The notes: a model not told the origin generated them from the letters alone. Numbered from the stretch's first letter, positions 25,248 to 34,729 are shown. The stretch is DNA of 64,000 nt from Gammaproteobacteria bacterium (GCA_030427485.1 JAUICG010000001.1:124001-188000); one strand, 5' to 3'. Made by a program: numbers and translations.

Positions 25248-27361
25248 GCGAGGAACTCAAGGGCAGCATACGCGACGCCTACAACGCCATTGTCGAGAGC
25301 AAGTCACTCACGCCGCGTTGGGGGCAGCGCCAGATGATCGCCGAGATCGCCAACACCCTGTCGCGCATTCCGACAGTTGAGGGCGAGGAGCGCGGGCCGC
25401 CCGCCGTCTGCGTGATCGAGGCCGGTACCGGCACCGGCAAGACGATTGCCTATGCCGTCGCGGCCATTCCCATGGCCCAGGCTCTGGGCAAACGCCTGGT
25501 GGTAGCCACCGCCACGATTGCGCTGCAGGAGCAGTTCATCAACAAGGACCTGCCGGATATTCGACAGTGCAGCGGAATGAATTTCAGTTTCGCGCTGGCC
25601 AAGGGCCGCCGCCGCTACGTGTGCCTGTCCAAACTGGATCGCCAACTGGCAGAGGGACAGGGCGCATCCTCGTTGATACCACTCTACCCGGATGAGTTCG
25701 GCGCAGTGAACGGGACGGAGGCGCTGCCGACATACGACGCGATGTTGCAGGCACTGGGTCGGGGAGAATGGGATGGCGACAGGGACAACTGGCCGGACAG
25801 CGTGCCGGAAGAGATCTGGTTCGGCGTCACCACCGATCACAGCCAGTGCAGCGGCCGCCGCTGCCCCAATATTGGCCAGTGCAGCTTTTACCGGGCGCGG
25901 GATGAACTGCAGAACGCGGATATCATCGTAAGCAATCACGATCTCGTGCTGTCCGATCTCGCGCTCGGCGGCGGCGCTATCCTGTCGGCCCCGGAAGACA
26001 GCATTTACGTGTTCGATGAAGGTCACCATCTGCCGGACAAGGCGCTGTCGCATTTTTCCAGCTACTGCCGGCTGACTCCCACTGTCACCTGGCTGCAGGA
26101 TAGCAAGAAGACACTCGCGCAGGGCGCGCCTGCGCTGGCCGCCATTGATCAGGCGCAACGCTTGTTGCAAAGCCTGCCGCAGCAGATGGACGAGGCGGTT
26201 GCAGCATCGCAGGTGGCGGAGCAGACGGTGGCGGCACTGTTCGACGAAACCGATATGCCCGCGCATCGTGAGGAGCAGCAGTTGCGACTGGAGCACGGCT
26301 TGGTACCCGCACCCCTGATGCAGGCCGCGCAGACGCTGAGCGGGCAATTCCGGAAATTGGGCACCACCCTATCCCGTTTGGAGAATGTGCTGGAAGACGC
26401 GCTGGACGATGAACACGCCGGCCTGGACAAATCAGATATCGAGACCTGGCATATCAACGTGGGGGGCATGCTGGGCAGGGCGGAAGCCGCGCTGGCGCTT
26501 TGGCAGGAGTACGCAGTCAGTGGCGAAGGAGAGGTTCCGCCCAAGGCGCGCTGGATAACCCTGCTCGCCGGTGGGGGACAGTTTGGCTTTGAACTGCGCT
26601 GCAGCCCGGTGTTGGCAGCGGACATCCTGCAGGAGTGTTTGTGGTCCCGGGCTTCCGGGGTGATCGTGACCTCGGCGACGATCACCGCGCTGAACTCCTT
26701 CGACCGCTTCCAGTTGCACTCGGGCGCGCCGGCCGGCACCAGCTACAAAGTAGTGGCCAGCCCTTTTAATTATGCCAACGCCACGTTTGCTGTACCTGCG
26801 ATGGACTGTGATCCGGGTGACGCACAGGCCCACACTGATGCGCTGATTAGCTTATTGCCCTCTGTGCTGGATCACAGCGAAGGCAGCCTGGTCCTGTTTT
26901 CTTCCCGCCGCCAGATGCAGGACGTGTACGAGGGCGTCAGCGGCGCGTTCGGCGGTCGCATATTGATGCAGGGCGACTACAGCAAGCAGGAGATCCTGCG
27001 CAGGCACAAACAGGCGATCGACGAAGGCCGGGGCAGTGTCGTATTCGGCCTTGCCAGCTTCGCCGAAGGCGTGGATTTGCCCGGTGATTACTGTCGCCAC
27101 GTGGTGATTGCCAAGATTCCGTTCGCAGTGCCGGACAGCCCGCTGGAGGCCGCCCTTGCCGAATGGGTGGAAGCCCAGGGGCGCAATGCATTCATGGAGA
27201 TCAGCGTACCCGACGCTGCCCTGCGCCTGGTACAGGCCAGCGGCAGGCTGTTGCGCACGGAGACAGACACCGGCCGTATCACGCTGATGGACCGACGTAT
27301 TCTGACCAAGCGCTACGGTCGCGCAATTCTGGATTCGTTGCCGCCGTTCCGGCGGCAGTGA
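25241..27361 (+). CDS. dinG: ATP-dependent DNA helicase DinG
   Basis: 706-residue superfamily 2 helicase related to XPD/DinG that unwinds DNA 5' to 3', including R-loops and D-loops. Walker A is EAGTGTGKT (60-68), the DEAH-type box is DEGH (259-262), and an iron-sulfur site is formed by Cys128 and Cys203/208/214. Motif VI appears as QASGRLLR. Start TTG 25241 overlaps the end of the acyltransferase gene, so translation is probably coupled. It is followed by a candidate terminator. Confidence 0.95.
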   Translation: MLSEELKGSIRDAYNAIVESKSLTPRWGQRQMIAEIANTLSRIPTVEGEERGPPAVCVIEAGTGTGKTIAYAVAAIPMAQALGKRLVVATATIALQEQFINKDLPDIRQCSGMNFSFALAKGRRRYVCLSKLDRQLAEGQGASSLIPLYPDEFGAVNGTEALPTYDAMLQALGRGEWDGDRDNWPDSVPEEIWFGVTTDHSQCSGRRCPNIGQCSFYRARDELQNADIIVSNHDLVLSDLALGGGAILSAPEDSIYVFDEGHHLPDKALSHFSSYCRLTPTVTWLQDSKKTLAQGAPALAAIDQAQRLLQSLPQQMDEAVAASQVAEQTVAALFDETDMPAHREEQQLRLEHGLVPAPLMQAAQTLSGQFRKLGTTLSRLENVLEDALDDEHAGLDKSDIETWHINVGGMLGRAEAALALWQEYAVSGEGEVPPKARWITLLAGGGQFGFELRCSPVLAADILQECLWSRASGVIVTSATITALNSFDRFQLHSGAPAGTSYKVVASPFNYANATFAVPAMDCDPGDAQAHTDALISLLPSVLDHSEGSLVLFSSRRQMQDVYEGVSGAFGGRILMQGDYSKQEILRRHKQAIDEGRGSVVFGLASFAEGVDLPGDYCRHVVIAKIPFAVPDSPLEAALAEWVEAQGRNAFMEISVPDAALRLVQASGRLLRTETDTGRITLMDRRILTKRYGRAILDSLPPFRRQ

Positions 27362-27674
27362 CATTCCCCGCAATTTTCGAGACGGCTCAATCTCGTATTC
27401 TGAATGTCTTTCAAATATAATCTCCGGGAAACCCGGGGGTGTATCGGATGCGGAATTCTCCCGGGTTTTTGAATCCGGCGTGAAACAAACTCAAGAGTTT
27501 CAAGCGTGTACCATAGTATTCCTTCGCACGGGCAGCACGGCGTGTTGGATTCAGTGAAGCGTCTGTGAGGTTCCGACAAACTCCCCGATATTCACCCGTG
27601 GACGAGTGTAGGAATTGGTGTATGCACAATCCCCGTAAACCCGTTATTTCCGGCCCCGGTCCGATGGGCGGCCA
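27362..27674. other. Intergenic region before the T2SS cluster
   Basis: About 310 bases. The left part has a candidate dinG terminator; the right part should hold the promoter of gspI. A 20-codon frame at 27622-27684 has a good AGGAA site seven bases upstream, and its TAA overlaps the second in-frame ATG of gspI (27684). Nothing else is recognisable. Confidence 0.5.
27429..27470 (+). terminator. Candidate terminator downstream of dinG
   Basis: AAACCCGGG (27429-27437) can pair with CCCGGGTTT (27460-27468), leaving a 22-base loop, and the second arm runs into five T. The long loop lowers confidence. Confidence 0.45.
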
Positions 27675-28082
27675 ATGGCGTTAATGCGCGGAATGCCGGC
27701 GAGGGAACTCGGCTTCAGTCTGCTCGAGATGGTGGTGGCAGTGGCAATACTGGGGTTTTCTCTGGGTGCGCTTTATCAGGCAGCTGGCGGTGCTACCGGT
27801 ATCGTTCGTGTGGATGAGCAGAGGTCCTACGCAGTAGAGTTGGCCCGTTCGCTTATCGCAGTGTATGCAGCGGTGCCGCGTGAAGGACTGAACCAGACGG
27901 GGAAAACCGGAGGGGGGTTCATCTGGCAGGTAGTCGCTGAGCCAGAGGTACTCCCGGAGGGTAGCGTCTTGCAGGCGGGCCAATTGCAGCGTGTGAATGT
28001 CACTGTCAGTTGGGAAGACGGGCGCAAGGAGCGCAAGGTTTCCCTTGATTCAGTCGTTGCGGGCAGGCTGGAGGCAAGGTGA
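27675..28082 (+). CDS. gspI: T2SS minor pseudopilin GspI
   Basis: 135-residue pseudopilin of the type II secretion system. A short basic leader ends at Gly and is followed by FSLLEMVVAVAIL, the prepilin-peptidase cleavage site and hydrophobic helix. The periplasmic part is short and Val/Ser-rich, as in GspI, which forms the pseudopilus tip with GspJ and GspK. ATG 27675 is listed; 27684 is an equally possible start, overlapping a short upstream frame. First gene of an operon; gspJ overlaps it by four bases. Confidence 0.88.
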   Translation: MALMRGMPARELGFSLLEMVVAVAILGFSLGALYQAAGGATGIVRVDEQRSYAVELARSLIAVYAAVPREGLNQTGKTGGGFIWQVVAEPEVLPEGSVLQAGQLQRVNVTVSWEDGRKERKVSLDSVVAGRLEAR

Positions 28083-28693
28083 ACTGGCAGCGAGGGTTTA
28101 CCCTGTTGGAAGTGCTCATAGCCCTGACCCTGCTGTCCATGATTATGGTGGCAACCACTGCCGCCCTCCGTGGATTCGGGAATACCAAGACGGCTGTTAC
28201 AGAGGTCACCAACCGTATCGATGAAATACGGGTGGTAAGTGGTTTCCTGCGAAAGTCACTGGGCGGCGCGATGCCACCGCAACAGAATGCGACCACGACT
28301 CCCACATTCGGTCAGCCCGAATTGTCGCCGGCCTATTTCTGGGGGAACTCGTCCGAACTGGTCTGGGTGGCGCCTTTGGTCGCAGGTGCGGACCTGGGCG
28401 GGGCCTTCTTCATGCAGCTCAGCCACAGGGACGATTCGCTGGAACTCCGGTGGCATCGTTACCGGGCGTCCGGGATGACGTTCAATTGGGAGCAGCTCGT
28501 GCCCCGTGTGCTTCTGGAGGGCGTGGAGGAATTCGCTGTCGCCTATCGCGCCGATTACGGCGGTGAGTGGTTGGGAGAGTGGCCTGAATCGCCGGGCATT
28601 CCGGTCGCGGTACGCTTGACCATCAAGGCGCGGAACAAGTACTGGCCTGAACTCGTGGTGCGCCTGGATGCGGGCGAGTTGAGCCGGCAATGA
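28079..28693 (+). CDS. gspJ: T2SS minor pseudopilin GspJ
   Basis: 204-residue pseudopilin with leader ending before FTLLEVLIALTLLSM (methylated Phe at the cleavage site, Glu5 present) and a large periplasmic domain with the GspJ-like segment EEFAVAYR. GTG start overlaps the gspI stop and has GGAGG upstream. Works at the pseudopilus tip with GspI and GspK. Confidence 0.88.
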   Translation: MNWQRGFTLLEVLIALTLLSMIMVATTAALRGFGNTKTAVTEVTNRIDEIRVVSGFLRKSLGGAMPPQQNATTTPTFGQPELSPAYFWGNSSELVWVAPLVAGADLGGAFFMQLSHRDDSLELRWHRYRASGMTFNWEQLVPRVLLEGVEEFAVAYRADYGGEWLGEWPESPGIPVAVRLTIKARNKYWPELVVRLDAGELSRQ

Positions 28694-28730
28694 AATATGT
28701 GCGTGATCTGCTCACAGGGGTACCCAGGCA

Positions 28731-29642
28731 TTGAGTTGCCGCGGCGAGCTGCGGGCACGAAGCACGGAAGCCGGCGTTGCGCTGGCAATTCTCGTCTGGT
28801 TTCTGGCCGCCATGTCTCTGCTGGTGGCGGGCATCGTTATGCAGGCCAGGATGGATACCAGGCTTTCGGGATTGCACCTTGCAACCGCGCAGGCGGAGGC
28901 TGCGGGTGATGGCGCGATTCAGCTGGCACTCGCCGCGCAGCCGGAAGTGGAGTTTCCCGTACGCTCGGCCAACTACAGTTTTCATCGTCTGGGCAAATTG
29001 GAGGTGGCAGTGGTACTCACTCCGCTCAGCGGCCTGGTTGACCTGAATATGGCGCCGGAAGACCTCCTGGCTGTATTGTTCTCCTCGGCGGCCGGGCTGA
29101 GTGAAAGTGCGGCCTATGAGTTGGCTTCCAGTGTGGTAGAGTGGCGTGCTTCGGCCATCGAGGGCGTGAGCGAGGGCGCTGGTGGCAGGTTTGAGGTGTT
29201 GGAAGACCTGATGATGGTAGAGGGCGTAGACAGGAATGTTTTTGAGGCCGTGCAGGGTTCTATCTGTGTGAGCCAGACCGGTCGTTCGGGGGTGGATTGG
29301 GTGTCGGCGCCAGTGTCTGTGCTGCGAGCACTGGGGGGTATGGACGAGGCGTCAGCAATCGCGTTGGTCCTCTCGCGATTGGGCGGAGGGACAGAGATTC
29401 CGGAACCGCCCGCGGCGCTTGATCTGCGTTATCAGCAGGCGACCATGTCCAGCGCCTATCGTGCCGATGCGATGGTGATGCTGGATAACGCCGTGTATCT
29501 GCGACGTCGTTGGGTCGATCGTGAGCGGGTGGGCGCAGACGGGTTGCCCTGGCAATTCACCCGGACCGAGCCTGTACGCGTCGTACCGGCGGCCGAAGAG
29601 GCCATGTTGGTCACGCAAAAGGGCGGTTATGCTCGAAAGTAG
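28731..29642 (+). CDS. gspK: T2SS minor pseudopilin GspK
   Basis: 303-residue GspK. The N-terminal segment GVALAILVWFLAAMSLL is the GspK version of the prepilin helix; the domain that follows contains LSGLVDLNMAPEDLL and a second helix-hairpin-helix-like unit (EDLMMVEGVD) as expected for this family. It caps the pseudopilus. Start TTG 28731 is the only sensible in-frame choice. The last 14 bases overlap gspL. Confidence 0.87.
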   Translation: MSCRGELRARSTEAGVALAILVWFLAAMSLLVAGIVMQARMDTRLSGLHLATAQAEAAGDGAIQLALAAQPEVEFPVRSANYSFHRLGKLEVAVVLTPLSGLVDLNMAPEDLLAVLFSSAAGLSESAAYELASSVVEWRASAIEGVSEGAGGRFEVLEDLMMVEGVDRNVFEAVQGSICVSQTGRSGVDWVSAPVSVLRALGGMDEASAIALVLSRLGGGTEIPEPPAALDLRYQQATMSSAYRADAMVMLDNAVYLRRRWVDRERVGADGLPWQFTRTEPVRVVPAAEEAMLVTQKGGYARK

Positions 29643-30657
29643 TCAGCCATGGAGTCTGTTCGGATACGATCTGCGCCGCGCGTCCCATTATTTCCGCGCC
29701 GGGTGGCGCGAGTTTCTGTGGGGCAGCGAATCGCCTGTGCTGGCCGCGTATGACGAAGTTGTCGCGGTGCGTCAGGAAAGCGGAGGCATCGTATACTACC
29801 GGGCGGGTAAACCGGTTACGGCGCCTTTGGGGGATACCGGGACAGCGCAGGCCGTTTTGCTGCCGGAGCGCCTGGTACTGGTAAAGACCCTGCGATTACC
29901 AGTGGAGGCCGAAGCCGACCTGGAAACGGCGGTGGCACTGGAAGTGAAATATAGCAGTCCCTTCCCGGTGGACGACACGTGCTATGGCTGCGCTATTGGC
30001 AAGCGGCGGGAAAGAGACCTGGACGTCAAACTGGTGATTGCCTCGAAAAGCGCTGTACTGGCGTTTGTAACTGCTCTTGAAGCTGGCCAGGTCGGCGCGG
30101 CTGTGGAAGTCTGGGCGCTTTCTGAAGGGCAGGTGGTGTTACTGTCGGGCTTCGGCGAGGCCGGGCGACAGCGCAGGAACCTGCGACGATTAACGCGAAT
30201 GTCCCTTACCCTGGCCTATTGTGTGGCAGCGATTTTGGCCTTTTTCGCGATTGCGGCAGGCGCCAAATATCTCGAATTGAACCGGGTGCGTGCTATCCAG
30301 GACGAGGTAGAGCGCCGCGCGGGCGATGCGGTGGAACTGCGCACCGGGCTCGCTTCGGCCAAGGCGCATCTCGCGACAATCAATGATTTGCTGGCTGAAT
30401 ACCCGGCGCCCCAATCGGAATTGAGGAAACTGGCGTCGATTCTCGGGGACGATACCTGGATATCGGCAGCCGAGATAGAAGGCACACAGATTAGAATTGA
30501 AGGGGAATCCCGCGATGCTGCCGCAGTCATGCAGCAATTGCTGGACCATCCGGCGTACGCTCTCGTCGAGGCGCCGGTTGCCATCAAGAAAGTGAGCTCG
30601 GACACGGAGCGCTTCGTGCTGAACCTGACCCTGGCTACTGCAGAGAGTAGCGAATGA
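29629..30657 (+). CDS. gspL: T2SS inner-membrane protein GspL
   Basis: 342-residue GspL. A cytoplasmic actin-like domain (to about residue 185) binds GspE; one transmembrane helix (about 192-214, LAYCVAAILAFFAIAAGAKYL) is followed by a periplasmic ferredoxin-like domain. The cytoplasmic part is shorter than in Vibrio or Pseudomonas. ATG 29629 overlaps the gspK end; it is preferred over an upstream frame that would lie inside gspK. Confidence 0.82.
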   Translation: MLESSQPWSLFGYDLRRASHYFRAGWREFLWGSESPVLAAYDEVVAVRQESGGIVYYRAGKPVTAPLGDTGTAQAVLLPERLVLVKTLRLPVEAEADLETAVALEVKYSSPFPVDDTCYGCAIGKRRERDLDVKLVIASKSAVLAFVTALEAGQVGAAVEVWALSEGQVVLLSGFGEAGRQRRNLRRLTRMSLTLAYCVAAILAFFAIAAGAKYLELNRVRAIQDEVERRAGDAVELRTGLASAKAHLATINDLLAEYPAPQSELRKLASILGDDTWISAAEIEGTQIRIEGESRDAAAVMQQLLDHPAYALVEAPVAIKKVSSDTERFVLNLTLATAESSE

Positions 30658-31250
30658 AGCCCTGGCTGGGTGCTGACAGGCCGAGGATAGTAGTGGGCTG
30701 TACAATGGGTGTTGTGGCGCTTTTGTTGATGTACTGGATACTCCAGTTCTGGTTTCTGCGGTCGGAATTTGTCGCTGAGATAGAGGCCATTCAGCCGCGA
30801 ACGGCCCGCTTGCTTGGAATTGTCGAGAGTGTTGATCAACTGGAGGAGGCTGCCGGGAATGTTGCTGTTGTACTCCGGAATGCTGTCTATCAGTCTGATA
30901 GCGACAGCGCCACTTCGGCCGCTGCGATGCAACAGAATGTGCGGGAGCTGATGGTGAATGCCGGCTTGTCGGTGTCGGGCAGCCAGATTTTACCCGCGCA
31001 AAAGACCGGGGAGTTTGAGCGCCTGGGCCTCGATATCACCGCGGAGGGGAATATCGATGAACTGGACGAGGCTTTTTCGCGTCTCGAGCGGCTGCGGCCA
31101 CTGGTGTTCATCGAGTCTGTGGCGGTGACACCAATCAGGGCTCGTCGCAGTAACCGCCGGGGAGCTGCGGAGGCGCAGGACCCGCATGACGGCGATCCGC
31201 GCAAGCTCACGGTACGATTTGGTCTGTTTTCGCTGAGGTTGGCGGACTGA
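30654..31250 (+). CDS. gspM: T2SS inner-membrane protein GspM
   Basis: 198-residue bitopic protein with a short cytoplasmic N-terminus, one membrane helix (about 11-33, with CTMGVVALLLMYWIL) and a coiled-coil plus ferredoxin-like periplasmic domain. Position after gspL with an ATGA overlap, and this layout, identify GspM, which stabilises GspL. Primary sequence is poorly conserved in this family. Confidence 0.78.
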   Translation: MKPWLGADRPRIVVGCTMGVVALLLMYWILQFWFLRSEFVAEIEAIQPRTARLLGIVESVDQLEEAAGNVAVVLRNAVYQSDSDSATSAAAMQQNVRELMVNAGLSVSGSQILPAQKTGEFERLGLDITAEGNIDELDEAFSRLERLRPLVFIESVAVTPIRARRSNRRGAAEAQDPHDGDPRKLTVRFGLFSLRLAD

Positions 31251-31299
31251 TGGGTTGCTTCAGTGATGAAATGCCTGCGCGCACACCGGGTCCGTACCA

Positions 31300-31896
31300 G
31301 TGAAAAACGCAGCCGATCAACAACTGCGCAAGCTCGCGCTGATACTGACCGCTGTGCTGGTGCTGCAATTATCCTGGAGTGCATTGCGGGTGTTGCTGAC
31401 CTCCGAGCCGGTCCCGATATTGCCCGCTGAGGCATCATTGCGGGTGGATGACCGACTCCATGTCGAGCCGCTGGACGAGGAGTTGTCCCAGGCACTGGTT
31501 TCCAGGCCGTTATTCTGGCTCGGCCGACAAGCTTATGTCGCCGATACCCCGGGTGAGATCGAAAAGACGGTGAGTGCCCGGGGCAGCGGGGCGATCAGCC
31601 AGGTTGTGTTGCAGGGAATGTATACTGGCAGCACTCCGGGCATCATCATTTCCGCTGGCGGTGAACGGCGCAGAGTTCGGCAGGGGGAGTCAGTGGAAGG
31701 CTGGGAATTTGTCCAGCTACTGCCCGATGGAGCGGTGTTCAGACGCGGTGAGGATGAGGTGACGCTCAAACTGGAGCACGCCTTTTCCGTTCCCCAGGAT
31801 ACCGGGGCTGATGAGTCCTCTGCAGGGGAGAGGGATTTGCGGGTTTCCGGCGGTGAGCCGGACTCGAACGAACATAATGAGACTACAGGCGAATAG
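31300..31896 (+). CDS. gspC: T2SS GspC-like protein (HR domain, no PDZ)
   Basis: 198-residue protein with an N-terminal membrane helix (about 10-33) and a homology-region domain with SRPLFWLGRQAY and VVLQGMYTG, the HR segment of GspC that contacts the secretin. The PDZ or coiled-coil domain usual at the GspC C-terminus is missing; the end is acidic and Gly/Ser-rich. It may be annotated as GspN-type in other genomes. GTG start. It lies directly before gspD. Confidence 0.72.
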   Translation: MKNAADQQLRKLALILTAVLVLQLSWSALRVLLTSEPVPILPAEASLRVDDRLHVEPLDEELSQALVSRPLFWLGRQAYVADTPGEIEKTVSARGSGAISQVVLQGMYTGSTPGIIISAGGERRRVRQGESVEGWEFVQLLPDGAVFRRGEDEVTLKLEHAFSVPQDTGADESSAGERDLRVSGGEPDSNEHNETTGE

Positions 31897-31898
31897 AA

Positions 31899-34115
31899 TT
31901 GCTAAATTTTCATAACAGGCTATTGATATTGGCCGCGACGTTCGCGCTGTCCAGCTGTACGGTCATGGAGCAGCAGCAGGCCGCTCGCGACGAACAGGCC
32001 GACAATGTCACGAATGAGTTGGCCGCGGCGGCCACCGCGACAAGCGGACCGGGTGGCGCTATTCACACACCCGGAGCTGATGCGGGCGCATTTGCTCAAG
32101 GTGCATCCGCGAAGCGGCCCGACGCTTATGTGAAGAGCGAGCCCACGCTTTATACAGGGACAGACCAGCTCGTGCAGATGCCCGCGGCGCAGCCGCCGAT
32201 AAAACTCTACGGCGACGCCGTCAGCCTCGATTTCGAACAGGCGCCGCTCACCGAAGTCATCCATGCGATTATGGGCGATATCCTGGAACTGGACTATATC
32301 GTGGAGCACCCGATCAATGGCGAGGTGACGGTCCGCACACGCACACCTGTGCCCCGGGACCAGTTGCTGAAAATACTGGAGTCCCTGCTGCAGGCGAACA
32401 ATGCCCTGATGGTCCGCGGTCAGGATGGGCGCTTCTTCATCAGCGCTTCCGGTCAAATGCGTAAATTGAACCCGAGCGTGAGCGCAGCTTCAAGCAATCT
32501 CGTCGGCTACAGCAATATCATTGTGCCTTTGCAGTATATCAGCGCAAAAAACATGGTTGATATTCTGCGTCCGGTGGCTGATGAGTCTGCGTTTGTGCTG
32601 GTGGACTCCACGCGCAACCTGCTGGTATTGGCGGGAACCAGCACCCAGTTGGACGGATGGCAGGAAATAATTACTACCTTTGACGTCGACTTGCTCAGCG
32701 GGATGTCGGTGGGGATTTTTCCGATAGAGAACTCCTCAGTCACGGAAATGGCTGCCGCTCTGGAGAATATGTTGGGCGGCGAAGGCGGCGATGGCGAAGG
32801 GATGGCCGCAGCAGGTGATATGGGAAGCCTGATTCGGATTGTCCCGGTCGAGCGGCTTGGCAGTATCATGGTAGTGACGCCCCGGGCCCATTACCTGGCG
32901 CGCGTCAAAACCTGGATAGAGCGCCTTGACCAGGCGGCGGATAGCAATTCGGAAAGGCGGTTGTATGTCTACGAGGTGCAAAACAGTAACGCCACCCATG
33001 TGGCTGGGCTGCTCAGCACGATTTTTTCCGGGGCCGGCAGTGGCAGCGGGGCGAGTGATGGAGGCGTTGCGCCCGGCTATACGCCCGAAAGTATCAGCTC
33101 ATCAGGCGATGAAACCTCCCAGGGCAGTGCAAGTGCCACCAGCGAGCGCAAAAATGTCATGGTCGGGGATGTCCGGGTGGTTGCGGACGATCAGAACAAC
33201 GCGCTGCTCATTTACGCGACAGGCCGCGAATACCGCAAGATCCAGGCAGCCATGGAGCGACTGGATATAGCCGCGACACAGGTCGTTATCGAGGCCAGCA
33301 TCATTGAAGTGACGCTCACCGATGAGTTGCGTTACGGCCTTGAGTGGACGTTCGAAAACTCGTTGAGCGGGAATAATACCGGGGTAGGCCAGTTGGTGAA
33401 TGGCACATCGATTGCCGCCCAGGTACCGGGGTTCTCTTACTCGGTAGTGGGTGGCAGCGGGAATATCAGGGCCGTGCTCAATGCCCTGGCCTCTGATGAC
33501 CTGTTGAACGTGATATCATCGCCATCGCTCATGGTGCTGGATAATCACACGGCCAAGATCCAGGTGGGTGACCAGGTGCCGATCGAGAGCTCTACGACCG
33601 TGACAGACGGTGGCAATACCGTCTCGTCGATAGAGTACAAGGACACCGGGGTGATGCTGTCCGTGACGCCGTCGGTAAATGCCGGCGGCCTGGTTACCAT
33701 GGAGGTTGAACAGTCGGTGACGGATGTAGGTCCGGTCGATGAAGACGGTGCCGGCCAGCGTACATTTCTCGAGCGCGAGATCACCACCAGGGTGGCGGTG
33801 CGCTCAAGCGAGTCCGTGATACTTGGCGGTCTGATCAGGGAAAACAAGAGTAGCGGCAGTAGCGGGATACCCATATTGCACAGTCTGCCGATCGTGGGCC
33901 CTCTGTTCGGGACCAAGAGCGAGACTGGCGTGCGCACCGAGCTGTTGGTGGTCATTACCCCCAGGGCGATCTACAGCGATGCGGATTTGCGCGACGTGAG
34001 TCGGGAGATGCGCCAGCAGATGCAGGGGCTTGAGTTGCTTGATGTATCCAGGTCCTCCAGCTTCCTTTCGGATACCAGGGTAGGACAAGGCGGCAGCGGG
34101 AAATCGCCCGAATAG
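31899..34115 (+). CDS. gspD: T2SS outer-membrane secretin GspD (lipoprotein)
   Basis: 738-residue secretin that forms the outer-membrane channel. The N-terminal signal ends in a lipobox, LSSC, so the protein should be lipidated at Cys20, as in Xanthomonas XpsD. Domains follow in order: N0 (about 100-185), N1-N3 repeats to about 470 with a Gly/Ser-rich insert near 380-410, and the secretin core with VISSPSLMVLDN, VQVG-like VGDQVPI and the VPXLXXXPXXGXLF-type motif (IPILHSLPIVGPLFG). Start TTG 31899, two bases after the gspC stop. The C-terminal S-domain is short. Confidence 0.93.
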   Translation: MLNFHNRLLILAATFALSSCTVMEQQQAARDEQADNVTNELAAAATATSGPGGAIHTPGADAGAFAQGASAKRPDAYVKSEPTLYTGTDQLVQMPAAQPPIKLYGDAVSLDFEQAPLTEVIHAIMGDILELDYIVEHPINGEVTVRTRTPVPRDQLLKILESLLQANNALMVRGQDGRFFISASGQMRKLNPSVSAASSNLVGYSNIIVPLQYISAKNMVDILRPVADESAFVLVDSTRNLLVLAGTSTQLDGWQEIITTFDVDLLSGMSVGIFPIENSSVTEMAAALENMLGGEGGDGEGMAAAGDMGSLIRIVPVERLGSIMVVTPRAHYLARVKTWIERLDQAADSNSERRLYVYEVQNSNATHVAGLLSTIFSGAGSGSGASDGGVAPGYTPESISSSGDETSQGSASATSERKNVMVGDVRVVADDQNNALLIYATGREYRKIQAAMERLDIAATQVVIEASIIEVTLTDELRYGLEWTFENSLSGNNTGVGQLVNGTSIAAQVPGFSYSVVGGSGNIRAVLNALASDDLLNVISSPSLMVLDNHTAKIQVGDQVPIESSTTVTDGGNTVSSIEYKDTGVMLSVTPSVNAGGLVTMEVEQSVTDVGPVDEDGAGQRTFLEREITTRVAVRSSESVILGGLIRENKSSGSSGIPILHSLPIVGPLFGTKSETGVRTELLVVITPRAIYSDADLRDVSREMRQQMQGLELLDVSRSSSFLSDTRVGQGGSGKSPE

Positions 34116-34181
34116 CCCGTGTATACGCTGATTGGGTCCGCCCGGCAGGGCAATTTGATTACTGTAAGGGAGAGATACCGG

Positions 34182-34583
34182 ATGGTGGTTGCAGCAGGCC
34201 GCAACATGGTCCTTGGCATTGTGCTTGTGTCGTGCATGAGCGCTTGTGCGTCACTGGATGTGTTCCAGAGCCCGGAAGAGAGGGTGGCTCAGCGCTCGCA
34301 GGAGCGACTGGACGCGCTGATGGCCAGGGACATGGAAAAGGCGTTTTCTTTCCTGTCCCCGGCCTTTCGCAAAACCACGACCTGGCAGCGTTACAGCGCG
34401 AAGTACGCGGGGGTGACGAACTGGCGGGGGGCAACGGTTGAGAGCGTTGCGTGCCAGGTGGACAAGTGTGATGTTGTCGTAGCCATTCGCTATGAAATGG
34501 TTCGACCCAAGGTGGAAAATACCCGTACCCGTGAAGAAGTGTGGATTGAAGTCGATGGACAGTGGTATATTTACGCCCGGTAA
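34182..34583 (+). CDS. Lipoprotein with NTF2-like domain
   Basis: 133-residue lipoprotein: signal sequence ending in the lipobox MSAC, then a helical segment and an alpha/beta fold like the NTF2/DUF4440 group (FSFLSPAFRKTT and WIEVDGQWYIYAR). ATG 34182 is behind an AGGGAGAG stretch; a GTG at 34119 would add a long non-signal N-terminus. Its place directly after gspD suggests a T2SS role, for example helping the secretin in the outer membrane, but no pilotin family is recognised. Confidence 0.75.
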   Translation: MVVAAGRNMVLGIVLVSCMSACASLDVFQSPEERVAQRSQERLDALMARDMEKAFSFLSPAFRKTTTWQRYSAKYAGVTNWRGATVESVACQVDKCDVVVAIRYEMVRPKVENTRTREEVWIEVDGQWYIYAR

Positions 34584-34631
34584 CCCATTTGGGGCGTTGC
34601 GAAAAAATTGCAAAAATTTGCTGGCAAATCC

Positions 34632-34653
34632 CTAATTTAGAGTGCTAAATTAG
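34632..34653. promoter_or_regulatory. Perfect 9-bp inverted repeat, candidate operator
   Basis: CTAATTTAG, four-base spacer AGTG, CTAAATTAG. It is AT-only apart from the ends and has no T-run, so an operator is more likely than a terminator. It lies about 50 bases upstream of the candidate -35. Confidence 0.5.
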
Positions 34654-34700
34654 CCATCTAAATAGTTGAAAATTTCACATTTTCACACGCTATTTGAATG

Positions 34701-34729
34701 TTGTACGCCGAAAAACACTGTGCTAAAGT
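34701..34729 (+). promoter_or_regulatory. Candidate sigma-70 promoter
   Basis: TTGTAC (34701-34706), a 17-base spacer and TAAAGT (34724-34729), each matching four of six consensus positions. It would give a leader of about 155 bases to the secreted-protein gene, whose ribosome-binding site AGGAG is just before ATG 34893. Confidence 0.4.

Noticed and set aside
34632..34653. Inverted repeat as a terminator of the gspI-gspD operon
   Set aside because: The stem is almost pure A/T and lacks a T-run, so an operator is more likely.
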